Below, in pieces: positions 53,523-61,267 of a stretch of 64,000 nucleotides of DNA (its first letter is position 1; each line of letters opens with the position of its first letter). The stretch is from positions 1-64,000 of the forward strand of contig CAJJCT010000009.1 in assembly GCA_905182735.1 (NCBI GenBank), written 5' to 3'. The position numbers and the translations under genes are program-made. The DNA comes from Candidatus Marivariicella framensis. GTDB taxonomy: Bacteria; Bacteroidota; Bacteroidia; Flavobacteriales; Flavobacteriaceae. The notes below the pieces were generated by a model that saw nothing but the letters and a program-made list of their open reading frames with translations, ran no database searches and had not been told where the DNA came from.

Positions 53523-54742
53523 ATACTTTAAAGAAATTAGGTCCGGGTCTTCTTTTTGCTGGAGCAGCAATTGGAGTATCTCATTTGGTCTATTCAACTA
53601 GAGCAGGAGCTGATTATGGATGGAGTCTAATTTGGGCATTTATTCTCATAAATCTTTTTAAATACCCTTTCTTTGAATTTGGACCTAGATATGCAGTAGC
53701 AACAGGCGAAACACTATTAGATGGATACGCAAAGCTCGGTAAGGGTTATTTGTGGGGGTATGCTCTTTTAAATACTGCAAACATGTTCACTATTCAGGCA
53801 GCAGTAACTATTGTAACTGCCGGTCTTGCTGCCCATCTTTTTGGAATTAGTGTAAATCTAACCGCATGGGCCTCTACAATAATTCTAATTTGCTCTTTTC
53901 TGTTAATTGTCGGTAAATACAAATTATTAGATAACCTAATGAAGTTTATCATTGTTATTCTTTCTATTTGTACCATATTAGCTGTGAGTGTTGCTTTTGT
54001 TAAATCAAATACTTTTCCTCCTTTTGAACAAATACTACCTGAAGGCTCAGGATTATTATTTTTAATAGCGTTTATGGGTTGGATGCCAGCTCCTATGGAT
54101 ATTTCGATTTGGCATTCAATTTGGTCAGTTGAAAAACAAAAAAATTCATCTAAAATTAATCTAAAAGAAAGTTTGTTTGATTTTAATATTGGGTATGGTG
54201 CAACAATATTTTTGGGTTTGTGTTTTATGGGACTAGGTGCGCTAGTTATGTATAATTCTGATATTAGATTTTCAGATCAAGGTTTAGTTTTTGCAGGTCA
54301 ACTAATAGAATTATATACTGAAAACCTCGGTACTTCTTTTGCTGTTGTTATTTCATTAGCAGCATTTACAACTATGTTCAGTACCACAATTACTACTCTA
54401 GATGCTTCACCAAGAGCGTTTTCAAAAACCCTACAAATCCTGATGAATGATAAAAGAGATTTTTACTTACCATTTCTTTTTCTTTTAGCATTAGGAACAA
54501 TCGGAATTTTTGTTTTTTATAAATCTGAGATGGGACTTTTAGTTCAAATAGCTACAGTTTTATCTTTTTTAACTACACCTTTTTTTGCATGGGCTAACTT
54601 AAGGCTAGTGACAAGTAATCACATGCCTAAAGAATTTCAGCCAAATAAATTTATGATTTTCTTAAGCTGGTCTGGACTTGTTTTTTTATCAACTTTCACT
54701 ATCGGATATTTATACAGCTTTAGAGAAGTTTTGTATATTTGA
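53519..54742 (+). CDS. Nramp-family-like transporter lacking canonical metal-site motifs
   Basis: 407 residues with about 11 membrane segments and overall Nramp layout: GPGLLFAGAAIG at the start of helix 1, and a helix-6 region at about 183-195. In metal-transporting Nramp proteins helix 1 has DPGN and helix 6 has MPH; here the corresponding parts read GVSH (19-22) and MPAPM (189-193). So the usual Asp, Asn and His metal ligands are missing. It may move another cation or substrate. It is coupled to the upstream ECF sigma gene. Confidence 0.75.
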   Translation: MNTLKKLGPGLLFAGAAIGVSHLVYSTRAGADYGWSLIWAFILINLFKYPFFEFGPRYAVATGETLLDGYAKLGKGYLWGYALLNTANMFTIQAAVTIVTAGLAAHLFGISVNLTAWASTIILICSFLLIVGKYKLLDNLMKFIIVILSICTILAVSVAFVKSNTFPPFEQILPEGSGLLFLIAFMGWMPAPMDISIWHSIWSVEKQKNSSKINLKESLFDFNIGYGATIFLGLCFMGLGALVMYNSDIRFSDQGLVFAGQLIELYTENLGTSFAVVISLAAFTTMFSTTITTLDASPRAFSKTLQILMNDKRDFYLPFLFLLALGTIGIFVFYKSEMGLLVQIATVLSFLTTPFFAWANLRLVTSNHMPKEFQPNKFMIFLSWSGLVFLSTFTIGYLYSFREVLYI

Positions 54743-54752
54743 AAAAAAAACA

Positions 54753-55700
54753 TTGAATATTTTAGAGAAAAAAAATGTTGAAGTACTTAAATCTAAATGG
54801 AATAAAATTTCTCTTCCAAAAGAAAACATCACTACCAAAACCTCTAAAAATCAAACTAGAGTTTCAAAGCCTAAATGGATTAGAGTAAAGTTACCTACTG
54901 GTAAAAAATATACCGATTTAAGAAATCTTGTTGATAAATACAAACTAAATACCATTTGCACGTCCGGTAGTTGCCCTAATATGGGAGAATGTTGGGCAGA
55001 AGGAACTGCAACTTTCATGATTCTTGGTAATATCTGCACCAGATCCTGTGGTTTTTGTGGAGTTAAGACAGGGAGACCCTCACAAGTGGACTGGGAAGAA
55101 CCTGAAAAAGTAGCTCAATCCATTAAAATAATGAAAATTAAACATGCCGTTATTACATCTGTAGATCGAGATGATTTAAAAGATATGGGTTCGATTATTT
55201 GGGCTGAAACTGTGAATGCTATTAGAAGGTTAAATCCAGAAACAACTTTAGAAACTTTAATACCTGATTTTCAAGGTAATCAAAATATTATTGATAGGAT
55301 CGTTAAAGTATCTCCAGAGGTTGTTTCACATAATGTTGAAACAGTTCGAAGATTAACACGTCATGTAAGAATTCAAGCTAAATACGATAGAAGTCTCGGA
55401 GTTCTCTCTTACTTAAAGGAAAAGGGAGCTAAAAGGACTAAATCAGGAATAATGCTTGGTCTAGGTGAAAAAGAAGATGAAGTATATGAGACATTAGATG
55501 ATTTGATTAAAGTGAATGTAGATGTAGTTACCCTAGGTCAATATCTTCAGCCCAGTAAAAAGCATCTTCCAGTTACATCCTTTATTACTCCGGACATGTT
55601 TAAGAAGTTTGAGGATTATGCATTAAACCTAGGATTTAGACATGTTGAAAGTGGGCCATTAGTGAGATCTTCTTATAAAGCACACAAACACATACATTAG
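54753..55700 (+). CDS. lipA: Lipoyl synthase
   Basis: About 315 residues from TTG 54753, the first plausible start after the Nramp-like gene; the frame is also open from TTG 54678, but that overlaps the transporter by 65 nt, and no in-frame ATG occurs before the conserved core. Auxiliary cluster C69, C74, C80 (CTSGSCPNMGEC), radical-SAM cluster C95, C99, C102 (CTRSCGFC), and the C-terminal RSSYKA loop are intact. It inserts sulfur into octanoyl chains for pyruvate dehydrogenase (pdhB is in this window). The N-terminal tail of about 40 residues is longer than usual. Confidence 0.9.
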   Translation: MNILEKKNVEVLKSKWNKISLPKENITTKTSKNQTRVSKPKWIRVKLPTGKKYTDLRNLVDKYKLNTICTSGSCPNMGECWAEGTATFMILGNICTRSCGFCGVKTGRPSQVDWEEPEKVAQSIKIMKIKHAVITSVDRDDLKDMGSIIWAETVNAIRRLNPETTLETLIPDFQGNQNIIDRIVKVSPEVVSHNVETVRRLTRHVRIQAKYDRSLGVLSYLKEKGAKRTKSGIMLGLGEKEDEVYETLDDLIKVNVDVVTLGQYLQPSKKHLPVTSFITPDMFKKFEDYALNLGFRHVESGPLVRSSYKAHKHIH

Positions 55701-55726
55701 ATTTTTGTCTAAAAGCCTTCACACTC

Positions 55727-56755
55727 TTAATTTTTAATTTTTATAAAAGATTTTATTTTTTCATTAAACTCATGTTCTTCATTTTTTGAAAAAAAAGTTA
55801 GATTAATTGGAATATAATAAAGTTTATTTGATTTTAATAACGGAAAAAGTCTTCCATAGTCTTTTTCAGTAGTAAGAATCAATGAGCTATTTGCTTCCTT
55901 TTTAATTTTTTTGATAGCCATTGTATCATAATTAAAATGATCTCTATATTTCAAGTGATTAAATGAAATATTATTAGAATTCAAAAACTCAACTAAAGGC
56001 TGTGAATCAGATATTCCAGTAACTAAAACTATTTTTTTACTTTTAAGATTAACAAAATCTAATTTTTCATTATTATTAAGAATTGTTTCTGAGTAATTTA
56101 TTTTAGTAAAAAAAATATTTTGAGTGGACAACAAATTACATTTCTTTTCAAAATCTATTCTATTTTGTTCTGAAAAACTAGATGGACACTTAGTAACAAT
56201 AATAGTTTGAGCTCTTTTTTTTCCAACTGCATATTCTCTTAGATTTCCAAAAGGGAGAATAAAATCATTAAAAAAAGGATTAGAATAAGTAGTTGTTAGT
56301 ATAAGATGACTTGGAGTTATCCATCTATGTTGCATTACATCATCAAGGATAAGTAAGTTGATTTTAGGTTCATATTTAAAAATTTTATTTACAGCGCTAA
56401 CCCTATTTTCTCCAACTACTACTTTAATATTGGGATATTTTTTAAAAAACTGAAATGGTTCATCTCCTATTTCAATAGCCGAACTTGAAGAATTAGCTAT
56501 TTTAAATCCAGTAGACTTCCTTCCATAACCTCTGCTCAAAACTGCAATAGAATACTTTGAATGATATATAGAAATTAAATAATCAACAACTATAGATTTG
56601 CCAGTACCTCCTGTAGATAGGTTGCCTATACCGATTGATGGCAATAGAGTATGTTGACTTTTAAAAAATTTAAAATTAAATAATCCATTCCGAATTGATA
56701 ATATTAAGCCATACAACATTGCTATCGGAATCAGTAATAATCGAATCAATTTCAT
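55727..56755 (-). CDS. lpxK: Tetraacyldisaccharide 4'-kinase (lipid A)
   Basis: 342 residues. N-terminal membrane segment (about 5-20), Walker A GNLSTGGTGKS (44-54), SRGYGRKSTGF (about 74-84) and DDVMQHRW (about 138-145; the usual DDGxQHR has Val here). It phosphorylates the lipid A precursor before KdtA acts, matching kdtA elsewhere in the window. Divergent from the Nif3-like gene. Confidence 0.93.
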   Translation of the reverse strand: MKLIRLLLIPIAMLYGLILSIRNGLFNFKFFKSQHTLLPSIGIGNLSTGGTGKSIVVDYLISIYHSKYSIAVLSRGYGRKSTGFKIANSSSSAIEIGDEPFQFFKKYPNIKVVVGENRVSAVNKIFKYEPKINLLILDDVMQHRWITPSHLILTTTYSNPFFNDFILPFGNLREYAVGKKRAQTIIVTKCPSSFSEQNRIDFEKKCNLLSTQNIFFTKINYSETILNNNEKLDFVNLKSKKIVLVTGISDSQPLVEFLNSNNISFNHLKYRDHFNYDTMAIKKIKKEANSSLILTTEKDYGRLFPLLKSNKLYYIPINLTFFSKNEEHEFNEKIKSFIKIKN

Positions 56756-56772
56756 CCCCTGAAAGATAATAC

Positions 56773-56780
56773 TATATTTG
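56773..56780 (+). promoter_or_regulatory. -7 box for the Nif3-like gene
   Basis: TATATTTG lies 16 nt before the ATG at 56797, inside the short divergent spacer shared with lpxK. The upstream TTTG box is not evident. Confidence 0.45.
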
Positions 56781-56796
56781 TAGATTAAGATTATAA

Positions 56797-57579
56797 ATGC
56801 AAATTCAAGATTTTATTGATACAATTGAAGAATGGTCTCCTCTATCTCAAGCAGAAGATTTTGATAACGTGGGTCTATTGGTTGGTAATGCTGATTTAAA
56901 TTTAAAAGGAGTATTAATAACTCTTGATACTACAGAGGGAATTATAAACGAAGCTATTGAGAAAAACTGCAATTTGATTGTTAGTTTTCATCCTATTATA
57001 TTTTCAGGAATAAAAAAATTAACAACAAATAGTTACGTTGAAAAAACAGTTATAAAAGCTATTGAAAATAAAATCTCTATATATTCAATGCACACATCAT
57101 TAGACAATCACAATAGAGGTGTTAACTATAAAATATCAGAAAAAATAGGTCTTAAAAATTCAAAAATACTTGTTTCTAATAAGGAAAATATAAGCATTGG
57201 AATGGGTAGAATAGGAGAATTAGAAACCCCAAAAAGAGAAAAAGAGTTTTTAGAATTTATTAAAATTCAAATGAAAACAAATTCAATAAGACATAGTAAA
57301 TTACTTAACAAAAAAATCAAAAGAGTAGCTGTATTGGGAGGTTCTGGATCGTTTGCTATAAAAGATTCAATTGAACAAAAAGCAGATGCATACATAACAG
57401 CAGATCTTAAATATCATAATTTTTTTGAGGCAAATGAACAGATAGTTCTGATTGATATTGGCCACTATGAAAGTGAACAGTTTACAAAAAATTTAATACA
57501 TGACTATCTTCGGAAAAAATTCCCTAGTTTTGCCATCATTTTAGCTACTACAAACACTAATCCAGTAAATTATTTCTAG
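56797..57579 (+). CDS. Nif3-like dinuclear metal-centre protein (DUF34/YbgI)
   Basis: 260 residues. Motifs: DNVGLLVGN (23-31), VSFHPIIFSG (about 64-73), MHTSLDNHNRGVN (about 98-110), a GGSG loop near 183, TADLKYHNFFEA and DIGHYESE with the last metal ligands. Length matches the compact YbgI form; many Bacteroidota members are about 100 residues longer through a central inserted domain, which is missing here. Proposed roles include GTP cyclohydrolase-related or metal-handling functions; none is certain. It precedes the coiled-coil gene by 1 nt. Confidence 0.88.
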   Translation: MQIQDFIDTIEEWSPLSQAEDFDNVGLLVGNADLNLKGVLITLDTTEGIINEAIEKNCNLIVSFHPIIFSGIKKLTTNSYVEKTVIKAIENKISIYSMHTSLDNHNRGVNYKISEKIGLKNSKILVSNKENISIGMGRIGELETPKREKEFLEFIKIQMKTNSIRHSKLLNKKIKRVAVLGGSGSFAIKDSIEQKADAYITADLKYHNFFEANEQIVLIDIGHYESEQFTKNLIHDYLRKKFPSFAIILATTNTNPVNYF

Positions 57580-57580
57580 C

Positions 57581-58363
57581 ATGGCCAAGAAAAAACAAAT
57601 TTCAGTAGAAAAAAAGCTTAGATCTTTATTTGATCTCCAATTAATAGACTCTCGTATTGACGAAATCAGAAGCGTTAGAGGTGAACTCCCCTTAGAAGTT
57701 GAAGATCTAGAAAATGAAATTGCAGGTCTTACATCTCGTTTAGAAAATTTTAAATCAGAGCTCAAAGATTGTCAGGATGAGGTTGCATTACAAAAAAATA
57801 ATATTGTAGTTGCAAAAGAAGCTGATAAAAAATATGAAACAAATCTAAAAAATGTAAGAAATAATAGAGAGTATAATTCTATTCATAAAGAACAAGAATA
57901 TCAAAAACTTGAAATTGAACTATCTGAAAAAAGAATTAGAGAATTCCATGCTAAGTCAGATCAAAAGTCATTAAGTATTGAAGAGGTTCAAGTTAAGCTG
58001 GATGAACGAACTGCTCATTTGAATGCAAAAAATGAAGAATTAAGTTCAATAATGAGTGAAACTGAAAAAGAAGAAAAATTACTTACAAAAAAATCTAAAG
58101 AATTTTCTGAAAACATAGAAGAACATCTGATGTCAGCATATAATAAAATTCGTTCAAGTGTTAAAAATGGTCTAGCAGTTGTTCCTGTTGAAAGAGGGGC
58201 TGCTGGAGGTTCTTATTTTGCAATTCCACCTCAAACCCAAATGGAAATTGCTTCTCGAAATAAAATAATAACAGATGAACACAGTGGTAGGATTTTAGTT
58301 GATGAAAAGTTAGCAGAAGAGGAACGAGTTAAAATGTCATCTATATTTAAGAAATCTAAATAA
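57581..58363 (+). CDS. Coiled-coil protein of the C4 zinc-ribbon family, cysteines lost
   Basis: 260 residues. Long helical coiled coil at about 35-185, then the family's C-terminal ribbon: ERGAAGGSYFAIPPQ (204-218) and IITDEHSGRILVD (229-241). In zinc-binding members the ribbon reads CGGC...CEHCGR. Here all four cysteines are replaced (A208, S211, D232, S235); the only Cys in the protein is C64 in the coil. The fold is probably kept without zinc. Coupled to the Nif3-like gene. Function unknown. Confidence 0.82.
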   Translation: MAKKKQISVEKKLRSLFDLQLIDSRIDEIRSVRGELPLEVEDLENEIAGLTSRLENFKSELKDCQDEVALQKNNIVVAKEADKKYETNLKNVRNNREYNSIHKEQEYQKLEIELSEKRIREFHAKSDQKSLSIEEVQVKLDERTAHLNAKNEELSSIMSETEKEEKLLTKKSKEFSENIEEHLMSAYNKIRSSVKNGLAVVPVERGAAGGSYFAIPPQTQMEIASRNKIITDEHSGRILVDEKLAEEERVKMSSIFKKSK

Positions 58364-58382
58364 CTCTTTATCTAGAAATGCA

Positions 58383-58408
58383 AAAACCCTCATTATGAGG
58401 GTTTTTTT
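58383..58408. terminator. Intrinsic terminator
   Basis: AAACCCTCATTATGAGGGTTT with following T-run; stem CCCTCAT/ATGAGGG. It closes the Nif3/coiled-coil operon on the plus strand and could also serve the converging sensor gene. Confidence 0.8.
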
Positions 58409-58470
58409 ATATAAAAATATTACTCAGCTAACTATTGATTTAGAATAACTAATAATGAAGGATTTTAGAG

Positions 58471-58974
58471 TTACTTACCTTCATTTTTAGTTCTTGGGGG
58501 GGGGGAGAGTGGATAATCTGAAGACCTCTTATCTCCTTTTTTAATTTTCCTTAATAGCTCTTTCTTAAAACCCTCTTCTGATTGGTGAAGTTCAATAATT
58601 TGCCTGTTAGAAATAATCTTCGAGAATTGTTTAAGGAATTTAATTTTTAATTCCAGGTTTTCTTTTTCTACTTTAAGAAGACCATCAATGATAAAACCTA
58701 ACTCAGTATTATCCATAGAGGATTGGTTTTTATTATAATTTCTTAAAACTTTCTTTTTATTAACTCGAACAGAGTTCATTTCAGAACTATATAAATTATA
58801 CATAGGCCAAAATAATTCGGCTTGATTAGGGGACAATTCTAGGTTGTCAGAAATATAAGCAATTTTTCTGCTTTGCATTCTTTTATGCTTTTCATTCTTA
58901 TAAGTTTCATTTTTATCTTGAGAAAAAATGAAAAGTGGTAATGCAAGTATTATAACAAATTTAGTGATCTTCAT
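58471..58974 (-). CDS. Periplasmic sensor-like protein of an ECF sigma operon
   Basis: 167 residues with a signal peptide (about 1-18). Helical throughout; NLELSPNQAELFWPMYNLY (about 45-63) recalls the L-x-L-x-x-x-Q repeats of Spy/CpxP-type proteins and the proteins labelled 'sensor of ECF-type sigma factor' in flavobacteria. It is third in sigma-antisigma-sensor order. Ten consecutive C residues (coding strand; 58496-58505) encode SPPP near the C terminus; a one-base slip would swap or cut the last eight residues. Confidence 0.65.
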   Translation of the reverse strand: MKITKFVIILALPLFIFSQDKNETYKNEKHKRMQSRKIAYISDNLELSPNQAELFWPMYNLYSSEMNSVRVNKKKVLRNYNKNQSSMDNTELGFIIDGLLKVEKENLELKIKFLKQFSKIISNRQIIELHQSEEGFKKELLRKIKKGDKRSSDYPLSPPPRTKNEGK

Positions 58975-58988
58975 TTTTCCTTTATTAT

Positions 58989-59384
58989 TTATTTAATTAT
59001 TAAATCGTAATCAGTGTTATTATCAATTAGATATTCGATTTCATCAGAAAAAGCATACTCTTCATCTGGTAAAAATTCAAATAAATATTCTTCATCAATA
59101 TTTTCGATTTCAAACTCAACAAATTCAGTGTAAATTTCTTCACTAAGTACATTATCACTTTTTGGATCAAATGTTTTAACATAATTAAATGTAATTAATA
59201 ATAAAAATACTGAAGCTAAGACGGGAACAATTGTTTTAATACTTAAATAATTTTTAAACCCAATTTTTGATTCTAGATTTTCAGTTTTAAACTGAATATC
59301 ACTTTTAAGTTTAGAAAAATAATTTTCTGGAACAATAAAAGATTGTTTTTTATCAAATTGCTCTATGTTATTAGTTTGTTTCAT
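58989..59384 (-). CDS. Putative anti-sigma factor (single-pass membrane protein)
   Basis: 131 residues. Cytoplasmic N-terminal part (1-47) containing IVPENYFSKL, one membrane helix (about 49-66), and a very acidic periplasmic tail (about 75-131, many Glu/Asp and Tyr). It lies 33 nt downstream of an ECF sigma gene and 14 nt before the sensor-like gene. The topology and place fit an anti-sigma factor, but no zinc-binding HxxxCxxC (ZAS) motif is present, so the assignment rests on context. Confidence 0.6.
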   Translation of the reverse strand: MKQTNNIEQFDKKQSFIVPENYFSKLKSDIQFKTENLESKIGFKNYLSIKTIVPVLASVFLLLITFNYVKTFDPKSDNVLSEEIYTEFVEFEIENIDEEYLFEFLPDEEYAFSDEIEYLIDNNTDYDLIIK

Positions 59385-59417
59385 CTCTATAGTAAGATAG
59401 TTAATTTATAAAAAGGT

Positions 59418-59966
59418 TTAATTTTCTTTTAAATATTTTTGAATTTTATTTTTCGCATGATGATAATTTGCTTTTAATGCACCTACAGATGTTCCTAAAA
59501 TTTGAGAGATTTGCTTATATTTCATGTTGTCAAAATATTTCATGTTAAAAGTTAATCTTTGCTTTATTGGCAATGTAAGTATGGCTTTCTGTAATTTTTT
59601 TTCACCCTCATTTCCATCAAAATAATTTTCAGACGTAAGATTTGTTATTAAACTAGAAGACACATTATCTATAGACTCAAAAAAATATTTTCTATTCTTT
59701 TTTAAAAACGATAGAGATTCATTTGTGGCTATTTTATATATCCAGGTATATATTTTAGATTCTCCTTTAAATTTAATAAGATTCTCAAAAACTTTGATAA
59801 AAGTGTTTTGAGTAACATCATTAGAGTCTTCGTGAGATATCAATATTTTTCTAATATGCCAGTAAATTCTTTCCTGATAGAGATTGATTATGTAATTAAA
59901 AGCATAATTTTTCTTTTCAATGCTTTTAAACATAATTAGAAGATCATGGTCAGTATATTTTTTCAT
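59418..59966 (-). CDS. ECF-type RNA polymerase sigma factor
   Basis: 182 residues. Region 2 (about 8-85) with NDVTQNTFIKVFENL and YTWIYKIATNESLSFLKK; region 4 (about 125-178) with LPIKQRLTFNMKYFDNMKYKQISQILGTSVGALKANYHHAK. First gene of a three-gene unit with the putative anti-sigma and sensor genes, likely an envelope-stress module. No -7 TAnnTTTG box is visible upstream, so it may use its own promoter class. Confidence 0.9.
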   Translation of the reverse strand: MKKYTDHDLLIMFKSIEKKNYAFNYIINLYQERIYWHIRKILISHEDSNDVTQNTFIKVFENLIKFKGESKIYTWIYKIATNESLSFLKKNRKYFFESIDNVSSSLITNLTSENYFDGNEGEKKLQKAILTLPIKQRLTFNMKYFDNMKYKQISQILGTSVGALKANYHHAKNKIQKYLKEN

Positions 59967-60121
59967 CTCTTATTTTAAAAAAATAATTTTTTAAATTTTA
60001 TTATTTGACATCTACACAAGTTAAAGGTCTAATTTAAGAGTTTTAAATGGTATAATATAGTTTCTTTTTTATGGGACACATTATCCTCTTTCACTAAAAG
60101 AAAGTTTTGTACGTTTATAAC

Positions 60122-60589
60122 ATGAGATCTCTGACACTAATCACTTTTTTTTTATTAATTACAATTTCTAAGTCTTTTAGTCAAGGAACAAAAATAGACT
60201 TAAACGAAGTAGAAGTTAATATAAAAGCACTTCCAATTATAACTATTTCAGGAGTTGATTATTCATTTAAGGAAAGGGATTATTTTATAACAAGACTATT
60301 GACAGAACCTTTTTGGAGTAAAAATTTTAAGATCAAAATTGATTTAAGTAGTTTTTATGAAGACCGTAATTATAAGTTTATAATTGACGGTAAAACTATA
60401 GTGAAAGTTGATGGTGAAATTTTATTGAGAGGCCATAAGTATCATTCCTACAGGGAGGTAAAAAAACTACTTCCTAAAATAAAAGAAGTTTCAGTTAATG
60501 AAAATGAATCAACAGAGGTGGAAATTAAAACTGAAATAAGTAAAGATATTTTATTGATGAAACTACAAAAAGGAATAGTAAATCGTTAA
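60122..60589 (+). CDS. Hypothetical secreted protein
   Basis: 155 residues from ATG 60122; a TTG at 60107 would add five residues before the signal and is less likely. Signal peptide about 1-20 (cleavage after SFSQ). The mature part is beta-rich with basic patches (KSF..., RNYKFIIDGKT) and an acidic C-terminal segment. It lies divergently next to the ECF sigma gene. No family recognised. Confidence 0.55.
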   Translation: MRSLTLITFFLLITISKSFSQGTKIDLNEVEVNIKALPIITISGVDYSFKERDYFITRLLTEPFWSKNFKIKIDLSSFYEDRNYKFIIDGKTIVKVDGEILLRGHKYHSYREVKKLLPKIKEVSVNENESTEVEIKTEISKDILLMKLQKGIVNR

Positions 60590-60621
60590 GTTTATTTATT
60601 TGGTCACAAAGTTTCATGAAT

Positions 60622-60643
60622 AAAAACCCTGCTTTCGGAGGGT
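60622..60643 (-). terminator. Terminator after the YceI-like gene
   Basis: Minus strand ACCCT-CCGAAAGC-AGGGT followed by TTTTAT. Short 5-bp stem, moderate strength, about 25 nt after the yceI stop. Confidence 0.5.
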
Positions 60644-60667
60644 CTAAACTTCAATCATAAATGATTT

Positions 60668-61234
60668 CTACATTTTAAAAAAAAGATCTGTTTCTATAAC
60701 TATATCATCATAAATTAATTTATCTCCTAGATTTTCAAAAAAAGTTCCTGAACGGAAACGAACATCATACTTAGATCTATCAAAAATAAGATTGGCCTTC
60801 CAGTGATCATCAATAAAACTTATAGTAAAATCTACTGGATGAGTAGTGCCTTTAATTGTTAAATTACCTTGGATATTATATTCTACTGAGTTTTGAACCG
60901 ATGAAGTCGTAAATTCTAAAATAGCTTCTGAAAATTTATCTACTGAGAAAAAATCATCTGATTTTAAATGACCTTCAAGTCTTCCTCGATAGTCTTCAGG
61001 TAAATCTTCATTTTTTAAAGTTATCATGTCAACTATAAATTTACCATATACTGGTTGGTTATCCTTTAGAGTCATTATTCCTGATTTAAAACCAATTGAA
61101 CCATAATGCTCCTTTGTTGTCATTTCTTTTCCAGTCCACTTTAATTTACTTTCCATATTATTTAGAGTAAGACTCTGCCCCATAGTTAATGAAGTAATTA
61201 ATAGGGCTGTAATTGTAAAAATTTTATTTATCAT
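60668..61234 (-). CDS. YceI family periplasmic lipid-binding-like protein
   Basis: 188 residues with a signal peptide (about 1-19, cleaved near MGQ). The YceI beta-barrel pattern is visible: SKLKWTGKEMTTKEHYGSIGFKSG (about 28-51 in two parts), GHLKSDDFFSVDKFSEAILEF (again in two parts) and GNLTIKGTTHPVDFTI. Members bind isoprenoid or amide lipids in the periplasm; ligand unknown. It lies 33 nt downstream of the amine oxidase and is probably co-transcribed. Confidence 0.87.
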   Translation of the reverse strand: MINKIFTITALLITSLTMGQSLTLNNMESKLKWTGKEMTTKEHYGSIGFKSGIMTLKDNQPVYGKFIVDMITLKNEDLPEDYRGRLEGHLKSDDFFSVDKFSEAILEFTTSSVQNSVEYNIQGNLTIKGTTHPVDFTISFIDDHWKANLIFDRSKYDVRFRSGTFFENLGDKLIYDDIVIETDLFFKM

Positions 61235-61267
61235 AGTTTTAAATTTATTATTATTAGGTGCTTTTAA

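Noticed and set aside
54678-54752. N-terminal 25 codons of the longest lipA frame
   Set aside because: TTG start inside the upstream transporter gene with 65-nt overlap; the added text has no LipA homology.
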